Assembly: GCF_000316665.1 (NCBI RefSeq) | Contig: NC_019678.1 | Span: 434,001-498,000 of the forward strand | DNA: 64,000 nucleotides | Source: Rivularia sp. PCC 7116 | GTDB lineage: Bacteria > Cyanobacteriota > Cyanobacteriia > Cyanobacteriales > Nostocaceae | Reading direction: 5' to 3' | Shown here: positions 45,220 through 54,620 of the stretch, piece after piece | How positions within the stretch are numbered: position 1 is the stretch's first letter | How the letters are laid out: each line of letters begins with the position of its first letter | Translations under genes and position numbers: made by a program | Notes under the pieces: generated by a model | Databases searched by the model: none | What the model was told of the DNA's origin: nothing | What the model saw: the letters and a program-made list of their open reading frames with translations, nothing else

Positions 45220-48200
45220 TTAACCTGCTTGTGCTAATTGTTGTTGATTGAGGTAATAATAATGACCTTTTAGGGCAATTAATTCGTCATGCGAGCCGCT
45301 TTCTACTAACACGCCCTTATCCATTACCATAATTAAGTCTGCGTTACGCACTGTAGATAAACGGTGAGCGATAATTACACTTGTTCTGCCTTTGAGAATT
45401 GTCCTCAGATTGTTTTGAATTATACGCTCAGATTCCGTATCCAGGTGACTGGTAGCTTCATCAAATAACAATAAGCGGGGGTTACCCAGTAATGCACGGG
45501 CAATTGCCAGACGTTGGCGTTGCCCCCCCGAAAGTAGCCCACCTCCTTCACCGATATGGGTTTCATAACCTAATGGCAAGAGTCGAATAAATTCATCTGC
45601 TCCTGCTAATTGTGCGGCTTGAATAACCTCATCAAGAGTCGCTTCTGGGTGAGCGATGGCAATATTTTCGCGGATAGTTCCACCAAACAAAAAGGTGTCT
45701 TGGTCTACTACACCCACTTGAGAACGCAGCGACTGTAAAGCAATACCGTTAATGTCCTGATTATCAATGAGTACTTTTCCGTCTGTCGGTGGATATAAAC
45801 CTAAAATCAGTTTGGAAAGAGTTGTTTTACCCGAACCACTACGCCCTACCAAGGCTACCATTTGATCGGGCTTAATCTCAAAACTTATATTCTCTAGTAT
45901 ATTAGCTTTACTTTCGGCATGATAGCGAAAGGTAACATTATCAAATCTAATGTGACCGTTAAGTCTATCCAAAGACTTCCGAGGTTTATTTTGTAAGTCT
46001 TCTTCAGGTTCTGCTTCTAGAACATCATTAAGTCGTTCTGTAGAAATAATAATCTCCTGAAATTGATTCCACAATTGGGAAAATCTTTGAAAAGGACCCA
46101 ACACCTTACCTACTAACATATTAAATGCGACCAATTGACCAACAGTAAGTTCCCCTTGAATAACCTGCCATGCTCCAAACCACATTAGTCCGGTGCTTGT
46201 AAAGGTTTGAATGGCGCTACTAAGCATGTTGAGACGAATCCCAATTACCTTAGCATTGAAAGACTTTTTGACCCGATTGTTTAATAACTCTTCCCATCGC
46301 CATCTTACTGTCTGTTCAATTGCAAGCGATCGCACAGTGCGAATTCCCGTTAATGACTCGATAATGTAACTACTTTCTTCAGCACCTGCATTAAAAATTT
46401 CTCTGGAAATACGCCGTAGAATACCCGTACTCGCTAAAGCCAAAATGAAAAATGGCGGCACGGTAATCAGTACAAACAACGCCATTTTCCAACTATAGGA
46501 AAACATCAGGGTGAGATAAACAACCAACGTCAGCATATCCAGCACAATTGACAGGGTTTGTCCTGTCAGAAAACTTTGAATTTTCTGGTTTTCTTTGATA
46601 CGCGAGATAATATCCCCTACATAACGGGATTCAAAGTAGGAAAGAGGTAATCGGAAAGTATGTTTGATAAAGCCTACTAACAGGGAGACGCTAATACGGT
46701 TAGCGGTGTGGGTGAGAAGATAAGATCGCACCCCGTTCATGGCAATGCTGAACAAACCAAAAACAATCATCCCAACACCAACGGCATTCAGAGTCGGAAT
46801 ACTTCGCTGCACCAAGACTCTATCAAGCAACAACTGAGTGAAAATAGGCGTTACTAGTCCAAATAGCTGCATTATTACCGAAGCAATAAATACTTCTATC
46901 AAGACTTTATAGTGAGGTTTAACTAACTCAAAAAACTTCCATAAACCAACATCTTGATTTTCGGCATCCTTGAGTAAGGATGTTGCTTGCAGTAACAACG
47001 CGTAGCCACTCCAACCAGCATTGAATTCTTTGCGCGTCAGAGTGCATTGACCTCGGGCTGGATCGCCTACTATTACATGAGTGCTTGTAACTCGATAAAC
47101 AACGATAAAGTGATTGCCTTCCCAATGAGCGATTGCAGGAAAAGATTGTTCGGCAAATTTTTCTAAGGTAGCTTTCACCGGACGAGTCGCGAAGCCAACA
47201 CTTTCTGCTGCGGATGCTAGAGCGCGTAAAGATGCACCACTGCGTCCTGCATTTGTAATATCTCGCAAACGACTTACGCTAAAATGTTTACCCCAGTAAC
47301 GACCAATCATTACCAAGCAAGCTGCACCACAATCGGAGGCACTCTGTTGTGCATAATAAGGGTACCGCTTTGTTAAGTGTCCCCACCAGTGACCTATTTT
47401 TACCTTTGGGCTGGGAAAATATATACGTGATGCTTTTTTCTTACTTGCTTTATTATTCGCTTCTGCTTGTTTATTTGCACCTGGAAAGGGAATTATTTTA
47501 TTATTAGAGTGCAGAGGTTCTAATGAAGACCTTCTCCGAGGTGGCTGACGATCTAAAGCAATTTTATGGGAAATCTCACTTTCACCATTAATAAATTCTG
47601 CTAATTCAGGACAATGTTCTAGGGCTGTTTGTAAATTGGCTCGATCGAGAAAATAAGCAATGGTTGGTTGCTCTACTTTCAACTTATCTTGTTTGTTATA
47701 AGCATATATTTGACCTAGCCTTAAAGTATCGCCATCGGAATTTCGTATTTCACCTCGATGGAGCAGCCACAACAAACAATCTTTCGGAGCGGCTATTTTT
47801 TCAGATACCTGTAATGAATGCTTTTCAAAAAGCGATAAAGCCTCCATTAAACCCGGTACTTGGGAAGAATGGTGAGGAAAATTAGAATTTGTTAAACATA
47901 AAAGTATCAAATCCCAGTTTTCTGCTGTTATTAATAATTTTTGACGAATTATAGGATACTTGTCTATCAGATGCTGTAAAGTCTCTTGCTTGAGAAAACC
48001 AAGTTTTAAGTTATGAGATGCTCTAACAGCATAATGGATAAACTCTTGTTCTTCAAATAAAGTAGCTTCACCAAAAGAAGCTCCTCCTGATAGGGTTGTA
48101 ATTAAGTTTTCAGAATAATCTAAAAGTCTAATCTTCCCCTCAAGAACTATATAAAGTCCTTTTGTAGCTTCTGTAAGTTGCCAAAACAGCTTTGCAGCAG

Positions 48201-48309
48201 GCACTTCTATAATTTCTGCTGCTTCTAAGCAACTTTGCAGTTCTTCGGTAGAGATATATTCACCTAAAACAGAGGTGATTTTTTCACTTATATTTGCTTG
48301 TAAAAACAC
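45220..48309 (-). CDS. C39-peptidase ABC exporter with cNMP-binding-like domain (cassette B)
   Basis: 1029 residues, paralog of the exporter at 15551. Order: cNMP-binding-like domain (about 15-145, GGASFGEATLFEEQ), linker, C39 peptidase (Cys in YAQQSASDCGAACLV, His in GNHFIVV, Asp in GDPARGQ), membrane domain, ATPase with intact Walker A (GRSGSGKTT), LSGGQRQR, LLLFDEATSHLD and IAHRLST. The D-loop has SHLD in place of SSLD. The frame begins with GTG at 48309, preceded by an AGGT-type site; no better start is seen. It heads the operon exporter-HlyD-HTH-PpiC-like-Asp-rich peptides. Confidence 0.92.
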   Translation of the reverse strand: MFLQANISEKITSVLGEYISTEELQSCLEAAEIIEVPAAKLFWQLTEATKGLYIVLEGKIRLLDYSENLITTLSGGASFGEATLFEEQEFIHYAVRASHNLKLGFLKQETLQHLIDKYPIIRQKLLITAENWDLILLCLTNSNFPHHSSQVPGLMEALSLFEKHSLQVSEKIAAPKDCLLWLLHRGEIRNSDGDTLRLGQIYAYNKQDKLKVEQPTIAYFLDRANLQTALEHCPELAEFINGESEISHKIALDRQPPRRRSSLEPLHSNNKIIPFPGANKQAEANNKASKKKASRIYFPSPKVKIGHWWGHLTKRYPYYAQQSASDCGAACLVMIGRYWGKHFSVSRLRDITNAGRSGASLRALASAAESVGFATRPVKATLEKFAEQSFPAIAHWEGNHFIVVYRVTSTHVIVGDPARGQCTLTRKEFNAGWSGYALLLQATSLLKDAENQDVGLWKFFELVKPHYKVLIEVFIASVIMQLFGLVTPIFTQLLLDRVLVQRSIPTLNAVGVGMIVFGLFSIAMNGVRSYLLTHTANRISVSLLVGFIKHTFRLPLSYFESRYVGDIISRIKENQKIQSFLTGQTLSIVLDMLTLVVYLTLMFSYSWKMALFVLITVPPFFILALASTGILRRISREIFNAGAEESSYIIESLTGIRTVRSLAIEQTVRWRWEELLNNRVKKSFNAKVIGIRLNMLSSAIQTFTSTGLMWFGAWQVIQGELTVGQLVAFNMLVGKVLGPFQRFSQLWNQFQEIIISTERLNDVLEAEPEEDLQNKPRKSLDRLNGHIRFDNVTFRYHAESKANILENISFEIKPDQMVALVGRSGSGKTTLSKLILGLYPPTDGKVLIDNQDINGIALQSLRSQVGVVDQDTFLFGGTIRENIAIAHPEATLDEVIQAAQLAGADEFIRLLPLGYETHIGEGGGLLSGGQRQRLAIARALLGNPRLLLFDEATSHLDTESERIIQNNLRTILKGRTSVIIAHRLSTVRNADLIMVMDKGVLVESGSHDELIALKGHYYYLNQQQLAQAG

Positions 48310-49688
48310 TGCTTTACCTAAATTTATGCGTGGTTACAATAATTAAAAGATTCGTCTTTTTTATTAATTGGTTAAAAAATGTGTGCTGTGAAAATCTAGA
48401 GTAAATTAGTATTGGTATTTTGTTAGGCGATTTTAGATTGTTTTTAGCTGATATGTAAATACCCGTTTTACTCAAATTATTAACCTAAGCTTCAAAACTT
48501 CAAACATGAATACTTAATTTAGATACCATCCTATATAAGTACTGTCTGCTCAAATCGCATAATTCTTCATAAATAACTTTTAAATACAAAATGAGTATTT
48601 ATTTGCGTTTGATATTCAAAAAATACATACCTGAATTTGTTTATGAAAGGGTTTTCATTCAATAAATATACTTACTGACTCTCTTAACTAACGCAGAGCG
48701 TTTTGTCGAAAAGTATCATCAAAGCAGACAAGTACTTTAAAATCCCAGTTCTCATGCATAAACGAAGCAAAGAGGTGATTTTGGCAATATTTTGAGTAAA
48801 ACATAATACTGTTCAAACATCTTATTAGAACGAGTTAAAGATTTAGATAGTAGGTAAAAAATCTGATTAATTTTGACTCCGTATTGTAAAAAACAGACTA
48901 TAAAATTAGATACTTTAATTTATTTGAAATTATCATCAAAGGTTAAATCTACTTTTTCAGCAGATATAAAAACAAACTGTATATTTACTGTTTTTTACTA
49001 ATAACTATACGGAAAATTAATGATTGTTATTAGCAAGGTTGCTTAAAATCTAGATTCAGGAATGTTAGTAAATTTTATCTAGCCTTTTTCACTTACTCTT
49101 AGAAATTAATTAAAGTTAAGCTAAATTAAATTATTTAAACTATTTAGTTTTAATAAAACTAACAATAATAATGAGAGGCATTACCGGAACACATTTTTCA
49201 TTATTGCACTAACTCGACACTAGTGGTTCTACTATCTACAAAGATTTATCTATATAAAATTATATTGAAGATAAATCTAATCCACAGCCATAATGATTGT
49301 TTAGACATGAATCTAATTGCTGTTCATATCTTCTTTAATAGTATATTTACTGATTTATTGTCAACGCTTTTTAGCAAGTAAATCAAAATCTTTACAGAAT
49401 GTTCATAACAGAAAGGGTTATAGCTTTGAAAAGTGGATATCTAATTATTAGATTATTCTTCTTTTTAGCATATGAAAATTGGGCTGTTTAGAAGCGATCT
49501 GGGGGATATTAAAAGTTTCGAGTTGTATTGTATTACTTTTCAAACACCCTATAAGCTATTTCAAGCGTTATATATGAATCCTACTCACGAGATATAATTT
49601 GCTTTCCGTGGCAGGTTGATCGGTAGCTTCAAAATTGCTTGTCTATAAAAATATCAATATAAATACAAAAAAATTTACCATTACTTTC
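48310..49688. other. 1.4-kb AT-rich gap between cassette B and the third PpiC-like gene
   Basis: No gene seen on either strand. It must contain the cassette B promoter and the 3' region of the 49689 gene, but neither is obvious. Confidence 0.4.
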
Positions 49689-50435
49689 TTATGTACTTAG
49701 CTCAAAATTGCAATACATACAGTCAACTGCGGCATCTAACCATTGTTGAAACATATTATTAAGAATATCTTGGTATCGTTCGGGAGTTAGTTCTGCTGGT
49801 ATATAGTCATCAACCATAAACAGATGATAGCCATTGTCAGTTTTGATTGGGCCGACTAACTGTTTTGGAGAAGTACTAAACACCAAAGGTGCTATTTCTG
49901 GTGTAACAGCCCACCGGTAAACTTTCCCTTCGTACCCACATTTATATCGACGATTCTCATTGATATCATGAAGGCGAGCTGCTTCGTAAAAACTAATCTC
50001 ACTTTCTTCAATCTGATAGTACAATTCCTGAGCCAATTTTTCATTGTTTACAACAAATTGATACAAAATGACTTGTTCAAACTCGGAACGGTTTTGAATA
50101 AAAAATTCTTCTACTTCTTCACCGAATAGTAGCAAAGCTAGCTTTTGTTTGAGCAAACGATAGCGAATTCCGACTTCCCAGTCTAAAGGAGCTAACATTT
50201 GTTGCTCTAGCCATCTAATTGTGTCGCTAGCTTTTTCTAGACGCTTTTCTCTACGCTGACGGTTTGCTTCAATCTCAATTTCTTCTGTTGTAATATCTAT
50301 ACATTTTTGTTGTGCTGTTTTTTCAATTATTCTTTGATATAAAATTTTGGTACATATTTCTTTTAATTTTATATCTCTCTTGAGAAAGTTAATAATTTCG
50401 TTCGGCTCCATAGCTATTTTTAACTGATGATTCAT
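49689..50435 (-). CDS. PpiC/SurA-like protein near hetP (third copy)
   Basis: 248 residues with the same plan as the copies at 12902 and 41966 but more divergent: N-terminal helical part (IEIEANRQRREKRLEKASDT, IRWLEQQMLAPLDWE), rotamase-like part (ILYQFVVNNEKLAQELYYQI, GYEGKVYRWAVTPEIAPLVF, VGPIKTDNGYHLFMVDDY). The parvulin active-site words are again absent. The end has two Cys (DCMYCNF). It lies 1.8 kb downstream of hetP on the same strand, without its own HlyD or ABC gene nearby except HetC. It may serve HetC or another exporter. Confidence 0.75.
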   Translation of the reverse strand: MNHQLKIAMEPNEIINFLKRDIKLKEICTKILYQRIIEKTAQQKCIDITTEEIEIEANRQRREKRLEKASDTIRWLEQQMLAPLDWEVGIRYRLLKQKLALLLFGEEVEEFFIQNRSEFEQVILYQFVVNNEKLAQELYYQIEESEISFYEAARLHDINENRRYKCGYEGKVYRWAVTPEIAPLVFSTSPKQLVGPIKTDNGYHLFMVDDYIPAELTPERYQDILNNMFQQWLDAAVDCMYCNFELST

Positions 50436-52178
50436 GGGTTGATTATGGAATAAACGTTATTGTATAGGTTAATTATGTTTATAATCCCTTCAGTTTATAA
50501 CTAAATTAATTTACGTAATAATTTATTCGGGATGATACAATTTTAGTGAACAATTATAATATTTACGTAATATTACCCTGGCATTTAGAGACTGTAAATA
50601 ATAATAAAATCGCTTTTATTACAAATACGATTCTTAAAAAATAATAGACTAACTGGCAATAGCTGGATATTCTGTATGAAATGCTTCATTTTAGGTTTTT
50701 TTGTATATAGCACTAAATTGATTACTGTTATAAATACCTTCTCTCAAGTTTGTATCTCAAAAATAAAAAATATCAATTGTAGAAAATACGGAAAAGTTTA
50801 TTAATGCATAGGGTATTAAAGAACTAAGAATCAATCAAATATGTAAATAACACATAAAAAAATGGAAGCCAACAATTTATATTGGCTTCCAGCAATTGAG
50901 AGTTTTAGTTATGTGTACATTTGAAGAAAAATAATCTATCCAAATTATTGGAATTACTTACGATTTATAGCTTCCATTGACTATATACATATAAATATAT
51001 CAGCAATAAAAGTTTTTATCGTGACTTATTCATTTTTCATCCTGGCTAAAAGGTTGTAAATCTTGTTAGCTCTTATTAAAGGAAATACTATAATAGCTTT
51101 TATGTTTTTGGGAGAAGTAAAAGCTTAAATAAATTACATTGGTGGAATTCACCATTTTAATTTATTAGTTTAACCTTTATTGAAAAAAGAACCACCATTA
51201 GTAACGATAAAATAACTGTTTAGCCAATAAATTACATGCCCCATTATAAGATTGCCTGCTCAATCAAATTTATTAATTTCATCAGTAGCTAAACATTATC
51301 TTTTACCTCACAGATAAACTTTTTATTCAATCTTTTTTATTGCTGCTATTTATAATTTAATGTATGGAAGATAAATAAGTATGCCATACTGGCATATTTA
51401 TTTAAAATAATTGTGAATATATATCAAATTTAATCATAGTTTAATAATTATATTGCTTACGGAAAAAGCTATATAGAAATAAGCTGATTAAGCCCTCATG
51501 ATAAGTCTAATAGGAATGGCCGCAACTGGCACATTTTGCTTGTAGGGGAGGCAAAAAGGGGTGTAGATTTTCTTCCCCCTTTATTGCCGTTGCTAGTACA
51601 CTGATTGATTCTGAACGCAATAATAAGGTTTTCCTGTCACGCACCAACCCAAGCCTTATGACAATTGCGTAAGTCCTGTCTAAGTGTCGCAAATCTATGT
51701 TTATCTAGATAAATTATTATCAGATAAAAAATATTAATAGCATACAATTCATAGATTTGTATTCACAGATAAAATTTATACAACTATAATCTTCAGCAGA
51801 AATAATAATATTTTGCAAATCAATTGAAACAGTCAACTGATGAATATTTGAACTTAAACATGTGAGTGGAATTTCCCACCTTCATACGGTGGAAGAATTA
51901 CGTTGGGGTTTAATCTCCATTGGAATTTCAACCTTCTTCCTTCTTCCCTCTTCCTTCGCTGTAATTGCAATATTACGCTAGTTGATTAATATCCTTATAG
52001 ACAGCTTAAAATAAATTTTTTCTTCATATCTTGATATTCCGGATTTAAATTTAAAAAAATAGATGCTATAATATAGAACCTACAAAAAATAAAAACAAAC
52101 CACAAACAAAAACAAACTCTAAAGAGTTTATATGATCAAATGCATTACACTCGAACTATTTTAGTGAGTAATAATTAA
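50436..52178. other. 1.7-kb gap between hetP and the third PpiC-like gene
   Basis: No trusted gene. Items seen: a hairpin GGAAGCCAA / TTGGCTTCC (50864-50872 with 50882-50890), followed on the minus strand by ATTTTTTTATG, a good minus-strand terminator; and near 51500-51690 an AT-poorer stretch with the repeat word TGCGTAAGTCCT, which looks like a decayed insertion end. Confidence 0.45.
50864..50890 (-). terminator. Terminator hairpin, minus strand
   Basis: 9-bp perfect stem GGAAGCCAA / TTGGCTTCC with a 9-base loop; read on the minus strand it is followed by A then seven T. What transcript it ends is unclear, because no gene is seen just upstream. Confidence 0.65.
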
Positions 52179-52214
52179 AACCTGTCATACAAATGTATAT
52201 AATGATGACAGGTT
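52179..52214 (-). terminator. Terminator of hetP
   Basis: Stem AACCTGTCAT / ATGACAGGTT (52179-52188 with 52205-52214), 16-base loop. On the minus strand it is followed by TTTAATTATT. It lies 52 bases after the hetP stop. Confidence 0.7.
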
Positions 52215-52265
52215 ATTAACAATAGTTGAGAATAGCGAGCGCCTTTTCTCAAGATGACTTAATTT

Positions 52266-52736
52266 TTAATTGAACTTGTAAAAATTCAGTGGAAGACCTT
52301 GATTTTCTTCCTGCTTAAAATCGGGCTTCATTGATTGATATTCGCGGACTTGGATTTCTAACCATTTGTCAACATTAGCCCCGCCACGAATTTCTGTTTT
52401 TTGTTTGCCAACAACCTCTAGATAAGCCAAGTCTTTAATTTTATTTAGACAACTTGGTGACATATTGCGATCTTTTCTTTGCCTTGAACCCTGCTTGGCT
52501 ATTTTTATATTTTCATTTTGCTGTGGCTTTGATTTTTTTGGAGAATGTTCTTTAATTAACCTGTTGTAAGTGCGGTAGGGAATGTAATGTAGAGGGTTGT
52601 AGCCAGCAAAGCGAAGCATTAAAACACAAGCCCAAGAATACTTGCCTGCTAGAATTGCTTCAACGACTTGGTCGAATTGTTCTGAATGTATTGTCTTATC
52701 TAAACTACTACTAATACCTATTGGCTCTTGATTCAT
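52266..52736 (-). CDS. hetP: HetP, heterocyst differentiation commitment protein
   Basis: 156 residues. The N-terminal half carries the family block almost as I remember it from Anabaena HetP: FDQVVEAILAGKYSWACVLM, LRFAGYNPLHYIPYRTYNRL (about residues 20-62). The C-terminal half has the second block CLNKIKDLAYLEVVGKQKTE, IRGG. The middle is a basic, poorly conserved linker. HetP promotes the irreversible step of heterocyst formation and is under HetR control; the biochemical role is unknown. It lies downstream of hetC in the same direction, as in Anabaena. The ribosome site is weak. A HetR-type inverted repeat is found 1.35 kb upstream (54080-54099). Confidence 0.95.
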   Translation of the reverse strand: MNQEPIGISSSLDKTIHSEQFDQVVEAILAGKYSWACVLMLRFAGYNPLHYIPYRTYNRLIKEHSPKKSKPQQNENIKIAKQGSRQRKDRNMSPSCLNKIKDLAYLEVVGKQKTEIRGGANVDKWLEIQVREYQSMKPDFKQEENQGLPLNFYKFN

Positions 52737-52921
52737 GGTGTTGTTTATCTAGAATAAATTCGCGAAAGCCTCTATACGTCTATTTGTGTGAGAAAATTGG
52801 AAACAGTTTTACATTTTTTAAAGAAGCATCCGAACAATTAGGTAGTTATTTTCAATTAATACACCAACTGTATTATTTATTTTGAATAAAACAGTTTGAT
52901 TGTCTCTTTTCATCTAAGTAA

Positions 52922-53596
52922 TTACCTTACCCTCGACCATCGCAATTTCACTGTAAAAGCCTCAGCTAATTTTTCTTCCCTAAATTGCGTATCCTCATAG
53001 GTAGAAGCTACTTTTTCATGCATCAACTGACAAACTCGATCGGTTAAAAGTGTAAGCGGTATTTTAACTTTGTTTACTTGGTTGAAAATCGTTAGAAGCC
53101 AGGAAAATGACCAACTGATTGGTAATACAGCTGTGTTATCGTAGAAAGCTTTTTTAACCCCATATCGGCTTTGTTCTACCAAAAATTCCGGCTCTATAAG
53201 ATTTGGGACTTTTACCAAGCACAATTGTGTTTTTGTGAAAAGGCAAGTAATTTGTCTAATTTCTTTTGCTTTTCTTTTCATCACAGAAATTATCTCAAAA
53301 TTCATGCTAACCGATAAGACTGAAGAAGAAACTACTTCCAAAGACTTATTTAATAATGCCCGCAACAATACACCTAAGAATCTTAGATTTGAAGGGGCTA
53401 TCTTAAGTGTGAATAAGCTATTAGCATTAATTTTGTTTAGCGCGTTTAGAAAAACTAAGGTGATGAAATTAACCCCGGATATTTTTAACTTCTGGGAAAA
53501 TAAACCTTTGTTGGGATGCAAACTATGCTCGTTCATCCCTGAAATACCTGTTGCCCATAGATTTTCGACTGCATTTAACCTGACGATCCTTTCCAT
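52922..53596 (-). CDS. Unrecognised 224-aa reading frame between hetC and hetP
   Basis: An open frame of 224 codons on the same strand as hetC and hetP. In AT-rich sequence a frame of this length is unlikely by chance. The product is basic, Leu/Lys/Asn-rich, with hydrophobic patches (SGVNFITLVFLNALNKI; LPISWSFSWLLTIF) and no motif I know. There is no clear ribosome site before the ATG. A 122-codon frame overlaps on the plus strand (53235-53603) and looks like its shadow. I do not recall a gene at this place in Anabaena. It could be a lineage-specific gene or chance openness in a long regulatory leader. Confidence 0.4.
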   Translation of the reverse strand: MERIVRLNAVENLWATGISGMNEHSLHPNKGLFSQKLKISGVNFITLVFLNALNKINANSLFTLKIAPSNLRFLGVLLRALLNKSLEVVSSSVLSVSMNFEIISVMKRKAKEIRQITCLFTKTQLCLVKVPNLIEPEFLVEQSRYGVKKAFYDNTAVLPISWSFSWLLTIFNQVNKVKIPLTLLTDRVCQLMHEKVASTYEDTQFREEKLAEAFTVKLRWSRVR

Positions 53597-53603
53597 TAAT
53601 TAA

Positions 53604-54620
53604 ACCTTTGACCAAAAACCTAACTTTCCTACTTGAGGGAAGAATAGTTTCGGCTGCCAAAATATAAAAATTACGGTGACAGTAAGTTGGTAAGAGTACT
53701 AATATCCTTAATAAATCTACCCAAGGTCATTTGATATGACAGGTAAAAAAGATTGACCTTTAGTACTCGGTAGAAGCAATTTATATAAACGTTTAATTCC
53801 CCAAACTCCTAACTCAATCACTTTGCCCTGATAACATTTCGTATAAATAGAAACTATCTAATTTTAGGAGTATTTATGTGAAATTTCTTATTTTTAGTAT
53901 AGCAAATAAAAGTTCTTCATCTTTAATCGTTGATAACAACATTAGTACTTATACTATTTTTTGTCTTAAATGTCATCTGTCGAATAAAATGCTTTCTTGC
54001 ATTAAATCTACTTAATATAATTATACGAATACTTAAGTATTGTGCAACTTTAAGTTTTGTCCTTTAATTGTCATTTTGTGAGGGGTAAGACCCCCTACCA
54101 ATAAATTTTTATTGCAATAAAATTTATTTTTAGTTTCAATTTGTTTTCATATAAGACCTTTGAGAATTGGCGAATATACATAGCATTTTAAGCCTTAACG
54201 ACTATTTATTTAAGTAAAATATTTTTAAAGCTATCTCTAAATTATTGTATTAGTAATAATTGGTTAAAACCCTTAATATGTAAAGGCTTTACTCAAATAA
54301 ATTATGGAAAAAGTTTTTTTAAGTTATAGTAAAGTTAATTTTATTTGATGCTAATTTTATTGAAAAAATAGTTGCATTGAATACAGTTTATCTGTATTTT
54401 AATTAACTTGAATGTAAAAATATATGCAAGCAAATAAAACACTCGCTACCAAGATCTAATTAGAGAAGTATATAGACTTTATTTTTATTGAGTTTAATTT
54501 ATATAGTGAATAAACAAAAATAATTTTTATAGCTGGCATACTCGCAAAAATATTTGCGAATTATTTGCAGTTGCTGTTAAAACCCAATGATGGATATAAG
54601 TGAGATTGCATATCTAATTG
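53604..54620. other. Upstream control region of hetP (downstream of hetC)
   Basis: About 1 kb without a gene between hetC and the 224-aa frame. It holds the HetR-type inverted repeat at 54080-54099 and several AT-only stretches. Confidence 0.5.
54080..54099. promoter_or_regulatory. HetR-type inverted repeat upstream of hetP
   Basis: GAGGGGTAAGACCCCCTACC. The core GGGGTAAGACCCC fits the GGG-N5-CCC form of HetR sites. Read on the minus strand (hetP direction) AGGGGGTCTTACCCCTC agrees at 14 of 17 positions with the inverted repeat I recall for the Anabaena hetP promoter (GAGGGGTCTAACCCCTC). It lies between the hetC stop and hetP, as expected for that role. Confidence 0.72.

Noticed and set aside
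51507-51692. 61-codon minus-strand frame (MRHLDRTYAIVIRLG)
   Set aside because: It covers an interspersed repeat end (TGCGTAAGTCCT) of the type found in decayed insertion sequences; not a gene in its own right.
53235-53603. 122-codon plus-strand frame opposite the 224-codon frame
   Set aside because: It is shorter, on the strand opposite to hetC and hetP, and has no ribosome site or motif; probably a shadow.
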